From IMG/VR virus record IMGVR_UViG_3300036985_003381, positions 1 through 64,000 of that record: 64,000 nt of DNA; one strand, given 5' to 3'. Under the pieces are notes generated by a model. That model saw nothing but the letters and a program-made list of their open reading frames with translations. It had not been told where the DNA came from and did not search any database. Within the stretch, counting starts at the first letter, position 1. Each line of letters starts with the position of its first letter. A program made the position numbers and the translations under genes. This stretch comes from a virus. This document shows positions 52,185 through 59,380 of this stretch, in pieces.

Positions 52185-55100
52185 TTTATAATTTGACTTG
52201 TGTTTCCACCATTATTATACCTTGCAAAATTAATACTTATTTTACTCTCTTGTTTATTAGGCAAATATAAATGTTTTTGGTTAGCCATTATTACTAATCC
52301 GGAACTAATAGATGCGTCAAATTTTGTTCTATCATTAATATCGAATTTTACCCAATCTTGCAATGTTTTTTGGAATGGCATACACCCTATTTCGTCAGAA
52401 TTTCTATATGTCCCTAGTGAGTCATATCCAATATGTTTTTCTATATATGTTTCAATTGCAGATGCGTGTGATTGTTTAATGTCTTCAGATGAGTTTGGTA
52501 TACCTCCCAATTCACGCTCAGTATTACTTAATTTAGATGATGGTTTATCAGGTCTATTCATAGAATAGCCCCTATATCCTCTATTTTTAAAGTGATAAAG
52601 TAATCGTGGCTTATTGTTTTCTGCAAGTATTGGCATACCATAAAATACACAAGCCATGAGAATATCTTCAAAAAATATCTCTGCCGTTTGAGGTCTTGCT
52701 ATATATTCAAGAAAGAACTCATTTACGGGAGCATCATCCATATGCATTTTTGTCATCCCGTGTAATGAACCATTAGACCCTCCCCCACCCACTACAGCAG
52801 ATATATCGTATGGATCACACCCAAAACTCCCGATATGTTCGTTCCCTGGATATTTCATCCCATTTCTTTGCACTACTCTATTCTGAAGATTTTTCGATGG
52901 CATCCAACCCACTAAAAAATTACCTGTATTGTCGGGGGTCCATATAACTGTTGAATCTTTAACCCCATCCTTCCAGTGAAACCTGCCTTTAGTTGTAATT
53001 TGACTTAGTATTGTAGAGTCGTTGTAATCTATTTGTTCGTATAGTTTTGTAAGATTAAATAGTGACGTTTTACTATCGTCTCTAAATGCGTGACCTTCTG
53101 TTCTAGGAAATTGTCTATAATGTTCATTTAGTGCATTTGAGTCTTTCTTTAATGAATCAATTTCAGCTTCCCAATAATCAATAGCTCCATTAGTAATTTT
53201 ATTACCATCTACACCGAGTATGGCGGTCTTTGGCTTTCGGAATACAGGCATACCGTATCTATCAATAAACCCTTCCATATTCCATTCCATAGGAATAAAC
53301 AATGAATATAATCCTGACTTAGTTTGACCGTTTGCGTTTCTTATTGTTACATTAGAATCATAAAAAAGAGTTTTATAATTATCTCCACCTTTGCTAAGTG
53401 CATTGGATGTTGAACCCATCATACATTTACCAATAATTTTAGACCCTAATCGTAAACAGGTTTTAGTTATACCCCAATTATTTAAAATATTGTTAGGTTT
53501 TAGCCATTTTGCACTATTCATACTTATAGTAAAGTCCGAAAGAATTAATTTTCTTTCATCATCATTATCTGCATCAACTTGAATACCTATATATTCTCCT
53601 TTGTCAAGATACTCTACAGATACTTTATTTCGCCTGCCTGTACTTATTGGTTCGTAATCTTCAAACGATTTCTTTTTTGTTATTAAAGGTATTCTTGATA
53701 ATTCTCCCGATAAACTTATTCTATAAACTTCTGTATTATAATTTGATTTATAATTTTGTATATTCCCACAACTTATCCCACAAGAAAGAGCTAATATCCT
53801 TATTTGTTCTATTAAATCTTTTCTGCTCATTCCAATAGAGATTACATTCTTTTTTTTATCAGAGTATCCATCTGTCTCAATCAATCCTGCTAACAATTGA
53901 AGTCTTGATTCGATTGAAGATTTCATATAGCAATCAGGTATGTGTTTATTGTTATAAACCCCAATGTCCCTTAATTCAGAATTTATTCCTTTAAATGCAA
54001 ATTCAATAATCTTAGCAGAGTCTGATTTCTTTAATTCAAAAGGAATCTTTTTCATTTGAGCAATCATTCCTAAATACTCTAATATTTCAGGTTCTTCTTC
54101 TTTATTTACAAGTATTGTAAAAGATGATGATCTACCATCTCCAAGCCATAAGCCTAAAAGATATGGAGGCATTCCTTCAAATTTATCTGACATTTCAATG
54201 CCCTTAGAAACAACCCTTGTTAGGTGCTTCTTAACATAAGATGATTTACCTAAATATTCTTTAGGCATCATTATAACCTCTTCGTGCCTTTTGCTTTTGT
54301 TTCTTGAGTTAAATATATACCTGTTAAATACTAATCTATGGTTTTCTGTTACAATATAATCTTGACCGTATGGTTGCTTAACTAAGTATCTATTAGTTTG
54401 ACCTGATACTTTTTTCATCACAGTTTTGATTTTTCCTCCTTCAACTATTACTTTATCCCCAATATTAATTTCTTTTATAGGTTTAAATTCAAAATTTTCA
54501 GTAAGAATTAATGTGTCAGGAGCATAACACTCATCATGTGCTAAATAAAGTAGCTTCTCTCCATCATAAGAGTTGTCTTCCGTATTCTTCCAATCTATAG
54601 TAGTATCTAATCCTTGGATTTCATTATCCTCAGTTTCATACATATTATTTTTTGTAATCTTTTTTGCAGGTATTTTGTAAGAGAGTTCTGTTTTAGGTTT
54701 ATCCATACCATCCATAATAGGGGTAAAGAAAAACGGAAGTTTACTGTTTATTGGTACCACCTTGTCGGTAAACATTTTCTTAGCATCAGCACCTGTCTTA
54801 GACAGTATACCAACTCTAGCATTTTTAGCAAGTGTTCCAAGATTTACAGCCTCTGATGAACACATAAATGAGAATCCCGAACGCCTGATTTTTAAATATA
54901 TCATACCGTAAGACCGTATATCTGCTTTACAAGCTTCCCAAAATATATAAAATATTCTATTAGCCTCTCTAAAGTCTGGATATCCAATATCTATACTTGA
55001 CCACTGCATATACATCCAATGAGACCCTGTTATATAGGTAGGCTCACCATTGTTCATAAACCAATAGCCATTTTCACGGTAATCAAACTGAGCCTCTATA

Positions 55101-55474
55101 TAGTCTACCCATTTATTTTTAAATACCGTTGGCATTTCATTCCAATGGAATATAGATTGTATTTTATTTAATTCGCTGTGTGATTTATCTCTTTCCCAAT
55201 ATTGTTCAGATCTAATGTTATTCCTTATTTTTATTGATTTAGGTTCTTCAGGTAGTGCGATTAAAATACCTGATATATTGATTATTTGACCTATTCTGCC
55301 TGTCTTAGATATAATGACCATATCGTATTTATCATTATACCCATATAGCCAAGTGCGTGAGTTATTCTTTTGATATAATATTTTCTTATCTACATAGTCA
55401 TTAACAACACTATATATTTTATTTACCTGCTGATCTTCGTTCTGCGAATCCTTGTTTTGTGTCAATTTTATCAT
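52181..55474 (-). CDS. Terminase large subunit interrupted by an intein
   Basis: Packaging motor ATPase-nuclease (1097 aa with intein; about 759 after removal). N-terminal ATPase: KIRRSGFS (Walker A-like, 195-202) and LLYLAHDE (Walker B plus catalytic Glu, 308-315). The intein (316-653) follows immediately. The C-extein resumes at Ser654 with AKWLKPNNILNNWG and MGSTSNALSKGG (coupling motif); the nuclease region includes GCDPYD near 883. ATG at 55474 is preferred over an upstream TTG. It overlaps the small-terminase-like gene upstream and the portal downstream. Confidence 0.9.
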   Translation of the reverse strand: MIKLTQNKDSQNEDQQVNKIYSVVNDYVDKKILYQKNNSRTWLYGYNDKYDMVIISKTGRIGQIINISGILIALPEEPKSIKIRNNIRSEQYWERDKSHSELNKIQSIFHWNEMPTVFKNKWVDYIEAQFDYRENGYWFMNNGEPTYITGSHWMYMQWSSIDIGYPDFREANRIFYIFWEACKADIRSYGMIYLKIRRSGFSFMCSSEAVNLGTLAKNARVGILSKTGADAKKMFTDKVVPINSKLPFFFTPIMDGMDKPKTELSYKIPAKKITKNNMYETEDNEIQGLDTTIDWKNTEDNSYDGEKLLYLAHDECYAPDTLILTENFEFKPIKEINIGDKVIVEGGKIKTVMKKVSGQTNRYLVKQPYGQDYIVTENHRLVFNRYIFNSRNKSKRHEEVIMMPKEYLGKSSYVKKHLTRVVSKGIEMSDKFEGMPPYLLGLWLGDGRSSSFTILVNKEEEPEILEYLGMIAQMKKIPFELKKSDSAKIIEFAFKGINSELRDIGVYNNKHIPDCYMKSSIESRLQLLAGLIETDGYSDKKKNVISIGMSRKDLIEQIRILALSCGISCGNIQNYKSNYNTEVYRISLSGELSRIPLITKKKSFEDYEPISTGRRNKVSVEYLDKGEYIGIQVDADNDDERKLILSDFTISMNSAKWLKPNNILNNWGITKTCLRLGSKIIGKCMMGSTSNALSKGGDNYKTLFYDSNVTIRNANGQTKSGLYSLFIPMEWNMEGFIDRYGMPVFRKPKTAILGVDGNKITNGAIDYWEAEIDSLKKDSNALNEHYRQFPRTEGHAFRDDSKTSLFNLTKLYEQIDYNDSTILSQITTKGRFHWKDGVKDSTVIWTPDNTGNFLVGWMPSKNLQNRVVQRNGMKYPGNEHIGSFGCDPYDISAVVGGGGSNGSLHGMTKMHMDDAPVNEFFLEYIARPQTAEIFFEDILMACVFYGMPILAENNKPRLLYHFKNRGYRGYSMNRPDKPSSKLSNTERELGGIPNSSEDIKQSHASAIETYIEKHIGYDSLGTYRNSDEIGCMPFQKTLQDWVKFDINDRTKFDASISSGLVIMANQKHLYLPNKQESKISINFARYNNGGNTSQIIK
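53516..54529 (-). other. Intein with LAGLIDADG homing endonuclease in terminase
   Basis: 338-residue intein, residues 316-653 of the terminase. It begins with Cys (CYAPDTLILTENFEFKPIK, block A), has VTENHRL (block B Thr-x-x-His), two endonuclease motifs LLGLWLGDG and LLAGLIETDG, and ends IGIQV...LILSDFTISMN before Ser+1 (block F-like and G). The penultimate residue is Met where His is usual, while the essential terminal Asn and Ser+1 are present. Insertion follows Walker B directly. Splicing removes it to leave ...LAHDE-SAKW. Confidence 0.92.
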
Positions 55475-55709
55475 TTGAATTGTCAATTAAATTCAATGTA
55501 TCTTCTTCCGCTTCTATTCTTGTTAGTATTTCAAATGCATCAAATATCGCCATTTTTTTTGCTGCTGCTGCGTTTTTTAATCTATCTGCTGCTAAGTCTG
55601 TATCGTCACCTGACTTTATTATATCTTCTTTTGCAACTATTATTAATTGCTCTACTGCCGCATGCCCAGCAACTATTATCTCTCTTTTTAGCTCTACTAT
55701 GCTTTTCAT
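55419..55709 (-). CDS. Possible small terminase subunit (96 aa)
   Basis: Short helical protein (KREIIVAGHAAVEQLIIVAKEDI...AADRLKNAAAAKKMAIFDAFEIL) directly upstream of the large subunit with a 56-bp overlap. Small subunits are often in this position and are helical DNA-binding rings. No sequence signature proves it. Confidence 0.5.
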   Translation of the reverse strand: MKSIVELKREIIVAGHAAVEQLIIVAKEDIIKSGDDTDLAADRLKNAAAAKKMAIFDAFEILTRIEAEEDTLNLIDNSNDKIDTKQGFAERRSAGK

Positions 55710-56269
55710 AATTTTATGGTTATTTGATGGTCAAACATTCTATATAATTTTTCTCCATCTATACTAAACTCATACTCACTATCCGGGGTATAACATATAC
55801 TGTCTCCATTATTAACACTATTTAATGAAAGATATTTATTTGTATATTTCATTATGCCCATTAAAGGTTCTTCTGAAAAAGGCTTATCTATATAACTCTT
55901 TATAACGGGCATAGGTTTTACAAAACAGTACCTATCATATGAGAAATACTCGCCATTCCTTTTATACATAAAGAATTGATCTATTTCAATAAAGAACAAA
56001 TTGTCTCTAAAAAAACTCTTGCCACTTTTTCTGTTGCCCTTTATATCATTATAAAATTTAAATACATTATGATGTACTACCAATATGTCCCCTATTATTA
56101 TTTCTCCCATATAATTAATAGGTAGTTCAATAACTTCTGCATATCGATTAGAAAACGTATGATCTTCTTCTGATGTGCTAACTACAATATTTACACCTCC
56201 TATATCTTTGGTGTTATTGTATCTCCTGTCATCAACAGGTTTTGCTATAAAATAAAATGGTGATTTCAT
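55706..56269 (-). CDS. Beta-barrel protein, possibly GroES-like (187 aa)
   Basis: Residues from about 20-100 (GGVNIVVSTSEEDHTFSNRYAEVIELPINYMGEIIIGDILVVHHNVF, then FFIEIDQFFMYK) fit the order of a chaperonin-10 barrel: binding of IVV, a GEI..GD turn, VVHH, and FFIEIDQ. The rest (RNGEYFSYDRYCFVKPMPV) is an added C-terminal part. The normal groES-like gene lies at 62582. If the likeness is real, this could be a second or specialised co-chaperonin. Tentative. Confidence 0.4.
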   Translation of the reverse strand: MKSPFYFIAKPVDDRRYNNTKDIGGVNIVVSTSEEDHTFSNRYAEVIELPINYMGEIIIGDILVVHHNVFKFYNDIKGNRKSGKSFFRDNLFFIEIDQFFMYKRNGEYFSYDRYCFVKPMPVIKSYIDKPFSEEPLMGIMKYTNKYLSLNSVNNGDSICYTPDSEYEFSIDGEKLYRMFDHQITIKL

Positions 56270-56496
56270 TAAAAATTTATATTATATTCAATAGATATTG
56301 GCATATTCTGAGTAAATTCTTTCCATAATAGCACCTCTTCTTTTTCATTAATAATATATATCTTGATAGATTGTGTTTCTATATTATGCTTAATAAGATG
56401 TATTTCATTACTATCACCCAATATTTTTTGACCAACAATATAGTGCATAGCACTTATTTTATAGTCGGGACCAACAGATATTTTTCTAATATCCAT
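56269..56496 (-). CDS. Hypothetical protein (75 aa)
   Basis: Overlaps the previous gene by one base. Beta-type product (HYIVGQKILGDSNEIHLIK; TQSIKIYIINEKEEVLLWKEF). Function unknown. Confidence 0.55.
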   Translation of the reverse strand: MDIRKISVGPDYKISAMHYIVGQKILGDSNEIHLIKHNIETQSIKIYIINEKEEVLLWKEFTQNMPISIEYNINF

Positions 56497-56502
56497 AATA
56501 AA

Positions 56503-56766
56503 TTAAATGGGTTTATGTGTTAATTCACCTGTTTTCATATTCACAATAGTATCTGGTCCATATTTGTGAATAATACTAGTTTCGGTAACCTGGAAATCTT
56601 TTCTTAATTGGTCAATAGACTTTAAAGTCTCATATTTAGACAATTCAAATTCAGAAAGAGCATTTTTTAGTTTGCTGTATTCTTCATTGATGCTAGATAT
56701 TAATTTAAATTCTTCATCAGTTAATCTGTTTGATGCATCATAGGTGCCACCTTTATGTAATTCCAT
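56503..56766 (-). CDS. Hypothetical coiled-coil protein (87 aa)
   Basis: Charged helical protein (TDEEFKLISSINEEYSKLKNALSEFELSKYETLKSIDQLRKDFQV) with a GPDTIVNMKTGELTHKPI end that is typical of small proteins in Bacteroidota phages. It is preceded by a TACATTTG element (56784-56791), so it may begin a transcript. Confidence 0.55.
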   Translation of the reverse strand: MELHKGGTYDASNRLTDEEFKLISSINEEYSKLKNALSEFELSKYETLKSIDQLRKDFQVTETSIIHKYGPDTIVNMKTGELTHKPI

Positions 56767-56783
56767 TGTATTTAATTTTTTTT

Positions 56784-56791
56784 CAAATGTA
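56784..56791 (-). promoter_or_regulatory. Candidate -7 element before 56503-56766
   Basis: Reads TACATTTG on the minus strand (TANNTTTG match), 18 bp upstream of the ATG with an A-rich leader. A matching -33 TTTG is not obvious. Confidence 0.35.
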
Positions 56792-56810
56792 GATATATTT
56801 TAAATAAGAA

Positions 56811-56836
56811 TGTCGGTTATCTCACGACCACCGACA
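56811..56836 (-). terminator. Weak hairpin after the spanin-like gene
   Basis: TGTCGG (about 56811-56816) pairs with CCGACA (about 56831-56836) across a long loop; on the minus strand a TTCTTATTT tract follows. It could end the 57428 transcript; T-run and stem are both weak. Confidence 0.35.
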
Positions 56837-56873
56837 CCCACACAATTAAACTTTTAAACTTAGAGACGCAAAA

Positions 56874-57428
56874 CTACTTTATTAAAACAAAACTAAAAAG
56901 CATTGCCGAAACTATACCTGCAAATAATCTATTACGTTTAACCTTTCGGTCTAACTTTTCATTCTCGTTGGTTAATTCAATATTGTATAATAAAAGTTTT
57001 TCAGCATATCCTTTGTTAAGGTTTACTTGGTTTCGAAGATTATTCACTTGGGATTCACAAGCATCTAATCCTCTTGCCTGAACTCCTATTAATGTGTCTT
57101 GACTTAAAATGATTTGATTCGCCTGATTAACAACCTCGCTGCATTCTTCGGTGGTAACTACACTATCCGCCCAAACTTGAACTATTTTAGTTTTATAAAT
57201 CGTTTTCTTTGTTTTAAGGTTTCCTTTTAATCCTTCGATAGTATCTTCATATCTAAGTATTTTATTTGCGTAGTAGTCTTGTATTCTATCGTGAATAGCA
57301 TTTGTGTCGGCTATCTCATTAACGACAACTTTCTTTTCTATGTATTCGGGATTGCAGCCGTATTTGAACACAACCATAAATAATCCAATTGCTAAAAAAA
57401 CATTCAGGAAATAACTAAATCTTTGCAT
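56874..57428 (-). CDS. Membrane-anchored coiled-coil protein, spanin-like (184 aa)
   Basis: A hydrophobic N-terminal segment (FLNVFLAIGLFMVVFKYG) is followed by a long charged coiled-coil with ERIQDYY..., NNLRNQVNLNKGYAEKLLLYNIELTNENEKL, and a second hydrophobic segment at the C-terminus (LFAGIVSAMLFSFVLIK). This layout resembles an Rz-type spanin of the inner membrane, but a C-terminal span is unusual for that. It sits near the M15 peptidase, supporting a lysis role. Confidence 0.5.
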   Translation of the reverse strand: MQRFSYFLNVFLAIGLFMVVFKYGCNPEYIEKKVVVNEIADTNAIHDRIQDYYANKILRYEDTIEGLKGNLKTKKTIYKTKIVQVWADSVVTTEECSEVVNQANQIILSQDTLIGVQARGLDACESQVNNLRNQVNLNKGYAEKLLLYNIELTNENEKLDRKVKRNRLFAGIVSAMLFSFVLIK

Positions 57429-57552
57429 CTTTTTTCTTTTTATCTTTTTTCAATTTCTCTAATACCGTAGTATTAATATACTTTTCGCCATGAGTAGTAG
57501 TCATCAATACATAACCGCCTTTGGCTTCTTTTGGTATATCTAGGACTGCCAT
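57415..57552 (-). CDS. Small basic protein (45 aa)
   Basis: ATG frame coding for 45 residues ending in LKKDKKKKDAKI. It overlaps the spanin-like gene by 14 bp. Short and lysine-rich. Similar positions in other phages hold tiny uncharacterised genes. Confidence 0.45.
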   Translation of the reverse strand: MAVLDIPKEAKGGYVLMTTTHGEKYINTTVLEKLKKDKKKKDAKI

Positions 57553-57581
57553 ATAACAAAATTACAACTATCTATTTAAAT

Positions 57582-57618
57582 AAAAAAACCCGTAACAGTC
57601 AAGCATCGTTACGGGTTT
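57582..57618 (-). terminator. Terminator after the M15 peptidase gene
   Basis: AAACCCGTAAC (57586-57596) and GTTACGGGTTT (57608-57618) form an 11-bp stem with an 11-nt loop; on the minus strand the T-run is the complement of AAAAAAA (57582-57588). It ends the transcript just after the lysis gene. Confidence 0.88.
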
Positions 57619-57663
57619 TAGTTCTTAAAAGTCATCTGCCGTCAAACAGAACTACAAATATAG

Positions 57664-58128
57664 TTAATCCTTACATTCAAAGTGCATCCAATCGTAATTC
57701 TTTTCTACTCCTAAAGAAATAAAACCTCTCAAATAAAATATATCAATCATTTTTTGATATTCAGGTCGGGCAAATCTTGCCGTTTTACTTGTTTCTTTTA
57801 ATTGGTTTCTTTCAGGGTCTAAGTCTATTGCTATTCCCCAACTGTGTCGGCTATAATCAGAACCTCCACGCATTGCACGAAAATTAAAACAACCTCCAAA
57901 TAAATCAATACCTAATTCTACAATTTTTTCATATCCGTAAGCATTTAGCAAATCTTGGAATACTAACTGAAAACGGTCTGCTGCCGCTTTATGACATCGC
58001 ATAGTTGTAACCTTTGTGTTCTTATCCCACGCCAAACGCATAGGGTAAGGCAACTTAATTGAAACTAAATACGTTCCTTGTTGGTTCGGTTTGCCGTACT
58101 TCTTAATGGCTTGTTCTGTTGTTATCAT
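57664..58128 (-). CDS. M15-type peptidase (endolysin), 154 aa
   Basis: D-Ala-D-Ala/L-Ala-D-Glu-type peptidase that cleaves peptidoglycan. RHSWGIAIDLD (His95 and Asp102) and YDWMHFEC (His149) supply the zinc site of family M15. No signal peptide, so it needs a holin; the small membrane proteins in this cluster fit. The ATG at 58128 is preferred over an upstream TTG. A strong terminator follows the gene. Confidence 0.9.
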   Translation of the reverse strand: MITTEQAIKKYGKPNQQGTYLVSIKLPYPMRLAWDKNTKVTTMRCHKAAADRFQLVFQDLLNAYGYEKIVELGIDLFGGCFNFRAMRGGSDYSRHSWGIAIDLDPERNQLKETSKTARFARPEYQKMIDIFYLRGFISLGVEKNYDWMHFECKD

Positions 58129-58165
58129 ATTGCGTGGTCGGGGAACCAATCGTTATCTTCATCCA

Positions 58166-58417
58166 TTACTTTGCAACTCCGAACATTTTTGACAGGGTAA
58201 AAACAAACATATCTAAACCTTTTAAATATACCCCTAATCTTACTTTGGTGTCATCGTGTAGACTTGGATCGGCTGCTATAATAAACGCTGCAACTGTAGT
58301 CAAAGCGAATACTACTCTAAACGTCCATTTCGCCCAATCGGGGGTTTCTGCTACTATTGCTTTTTTAGTGAAAGGTCTTATTGTTTTATTGTTCGTTTTT
58401 AACTGCATTTTCAACAT
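58166..58417 (-). CDS. Small membrane protein, holin candidate (83 aa)
   Basis: A basic N-terminal half followed by one hydrophobic segment (WTFRVVFALTTVAAFIIAADP) and a C-terminal amphipathic part. It lies just upstream of the M15 peptidase in the transcript and overlaps the preceding gene by 32 bp. ATG at 58417 or 58408 are both possible. Confidence 0.55.
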   Translation of the reverse strand: MLKMQLKTNNKTIRPFTKKAIVAETPDWAKWTFRVVFALTTVAAFIIAADPSLHDDTKVRLGVYLKGLDMFVFTLSKMFGVAK

Positions 58418-58739
58418 GATTACGTTCTATTAAATTTAATATTCCTGCTATTGCTTTCCCCAATGGATAAAGTGTTCCTTTAGCTTTGTTCATACCTAGT
58501 ACATAACTAATTGTTTCATCGGGGTTTCCGCATCTATGACCATTTGGTTTTATCATAAAATCATTCAATAAAAACTGACAAACCGTATTACCTGTTTGGT
58601 CAATACTTAAAGCACATTGCCAAAAATAATAACTTAACCCTTTGTGGAAGATTGAACGAATTAATCCGTACACTAAAGATATTGGCATTAAAATAAACGC
58701 CATTAAACTTGCTACAATCATTAATATTAAATTTATCAT
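58386..58739 (-). CDS. Membrane-associated protein of the lysis cluster (117 aa)
   Basis: One strong N-terminal hydrophobic segment (LILMIVASLMAFILMPISLVYGLI), then a cytoplasmic/periplasmic domain with Trp/Cys (YYFWQCALSIDQTGNTVCQFLLND) and GKAIAGILNLIERNH. Pattern typical of uncharacterised phage membrane proteins in Bacteroidota. Probably part of the lysis cassette. Confidence 0.6.
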   Translation of the reverse strand: MINLILMIVASLMAFILMPISLVYGLIRSIFHKGLSYYFWQCALSIDQTGNTVCQFLLNDFMIKPNGHRCGNPDETISYVLGMNKAKGTLYPLGKAIAGILNLIERNHVENAVKNEQ

Positions 58740-58903
58740 CTGTTACTATTATTCTTTTTTAACCAAGTTATAATTGCCAAAACTGAAACAATTGTCCCAG
58801 CAATAAAACATAAAAATTGAACTATGGGCATTAATGTAGAAGTTAATCCAGCTATGAATAGCAACCAAGAACTAAATACTGATTGATTAAGGTTTTGGTG
58901 CAT
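58736..58903 (-). CDS. Two-span holin-like protein (55 aa)
   Basis: Two hydrophobic segments (SWLLFIAGLTSTLMPIVQF and LCFIAGTIVSVLAIITWL) with a short turn and a basic end (KKNNSNR) give the class II holin layout. It overlaps its neighbours by 4 bp and 17 bp. It is too short for routine ORF cutoffs. It is the best holin candidate in the cluster by topology. Confidence 0.6.
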   Translation of the reverse strand: MHQNLNQSVFSSWLLFIAGLTSTLMPIVQFLCFIAGTIVSVLAIITWLKKNNSNR

Positions 58904-59039
58904 CTGTCGATTCTAAGGCTTGTTTAATGCTTTGTAATGCGTTAATAATAGCTGAGGCATCTGCAAGATTGTAACATCCCTTAGTTGTCGCTAAATTAAG
59001 TGCTTGCTCAATAATTTGTAATGAATTTTCTGCGTCCAT
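58887..59039 (-). CDS. Small helical protein (50 aa)
   Basis: ATG frame (DAENSLQIIEQALNLATTKGCYNLADASAIINALQSIKQALES) of low complexity and strongly helical. It is flanked tightly by the tail-module gene and the holin-like gene. Function unknown. Confidence 0.5.
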   Translation of the reverse strand: MDAENSLQIIEQALNLATTKGCYNLADASAIINALQSIKQALESTDAPKP

Positions 59040-59041
59040 AT

Positions 59042-59380
59042 TTAAAAAGGTAAAGGTGTGTTTACAGGTGCTATTGGTGGGTTAATTTGACTTTCTATAT
59101 TTCCATCAATTGATATATATATATTCTGAATAGCGTAAGTACCAAGTGCTTCTTGTACCCATCCAATAACAATTTCGTTTGTTAATTCATCATATGGAAT
59201 ATAATCAGGTTGGTCATAAATTACCGTTAATTCTTGTGTAAAATATAAAGAGCATTGGTACTTATTATCAGTATCGTTTATGCCTAATACATCGTAATTA
59301 ACTATTACAACGTAATCTGTTTCATTTCCTATAGTTTCGGTTAACAACGATGTGGTTGTCCAAGTATATGTGTTACTCAT
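59042..59380 (-). CDS. Hypothetical protein (112 aa)
   Basis: Beta-type protein (TWTTTSLLTETIGNETDYVVIVNYDVLGINDTD..., ending NTPLPF) directly after the fibre gene with a 1-bp overlap; perhaps a fibre-associated protein or chaperone. Unrecognised. Confidence 0.55.
   Translation of the reverse strand: MSNTYTWTTTSLLTETIGNETDYVVIVNYDVLGINDTDNKYQCSLYFTQELTVIYDQPDYIPYDELTNEIVIGWVQEALGTYAIQNIYISIDGNIESQINPPIAPVNTPLPF

Noticed and set aside
57557-57564. TAATTTTG element before the 45-residue gene at 57415
   Set aside because: It lies too close to the ATG to leave a leader and has no -33 element.
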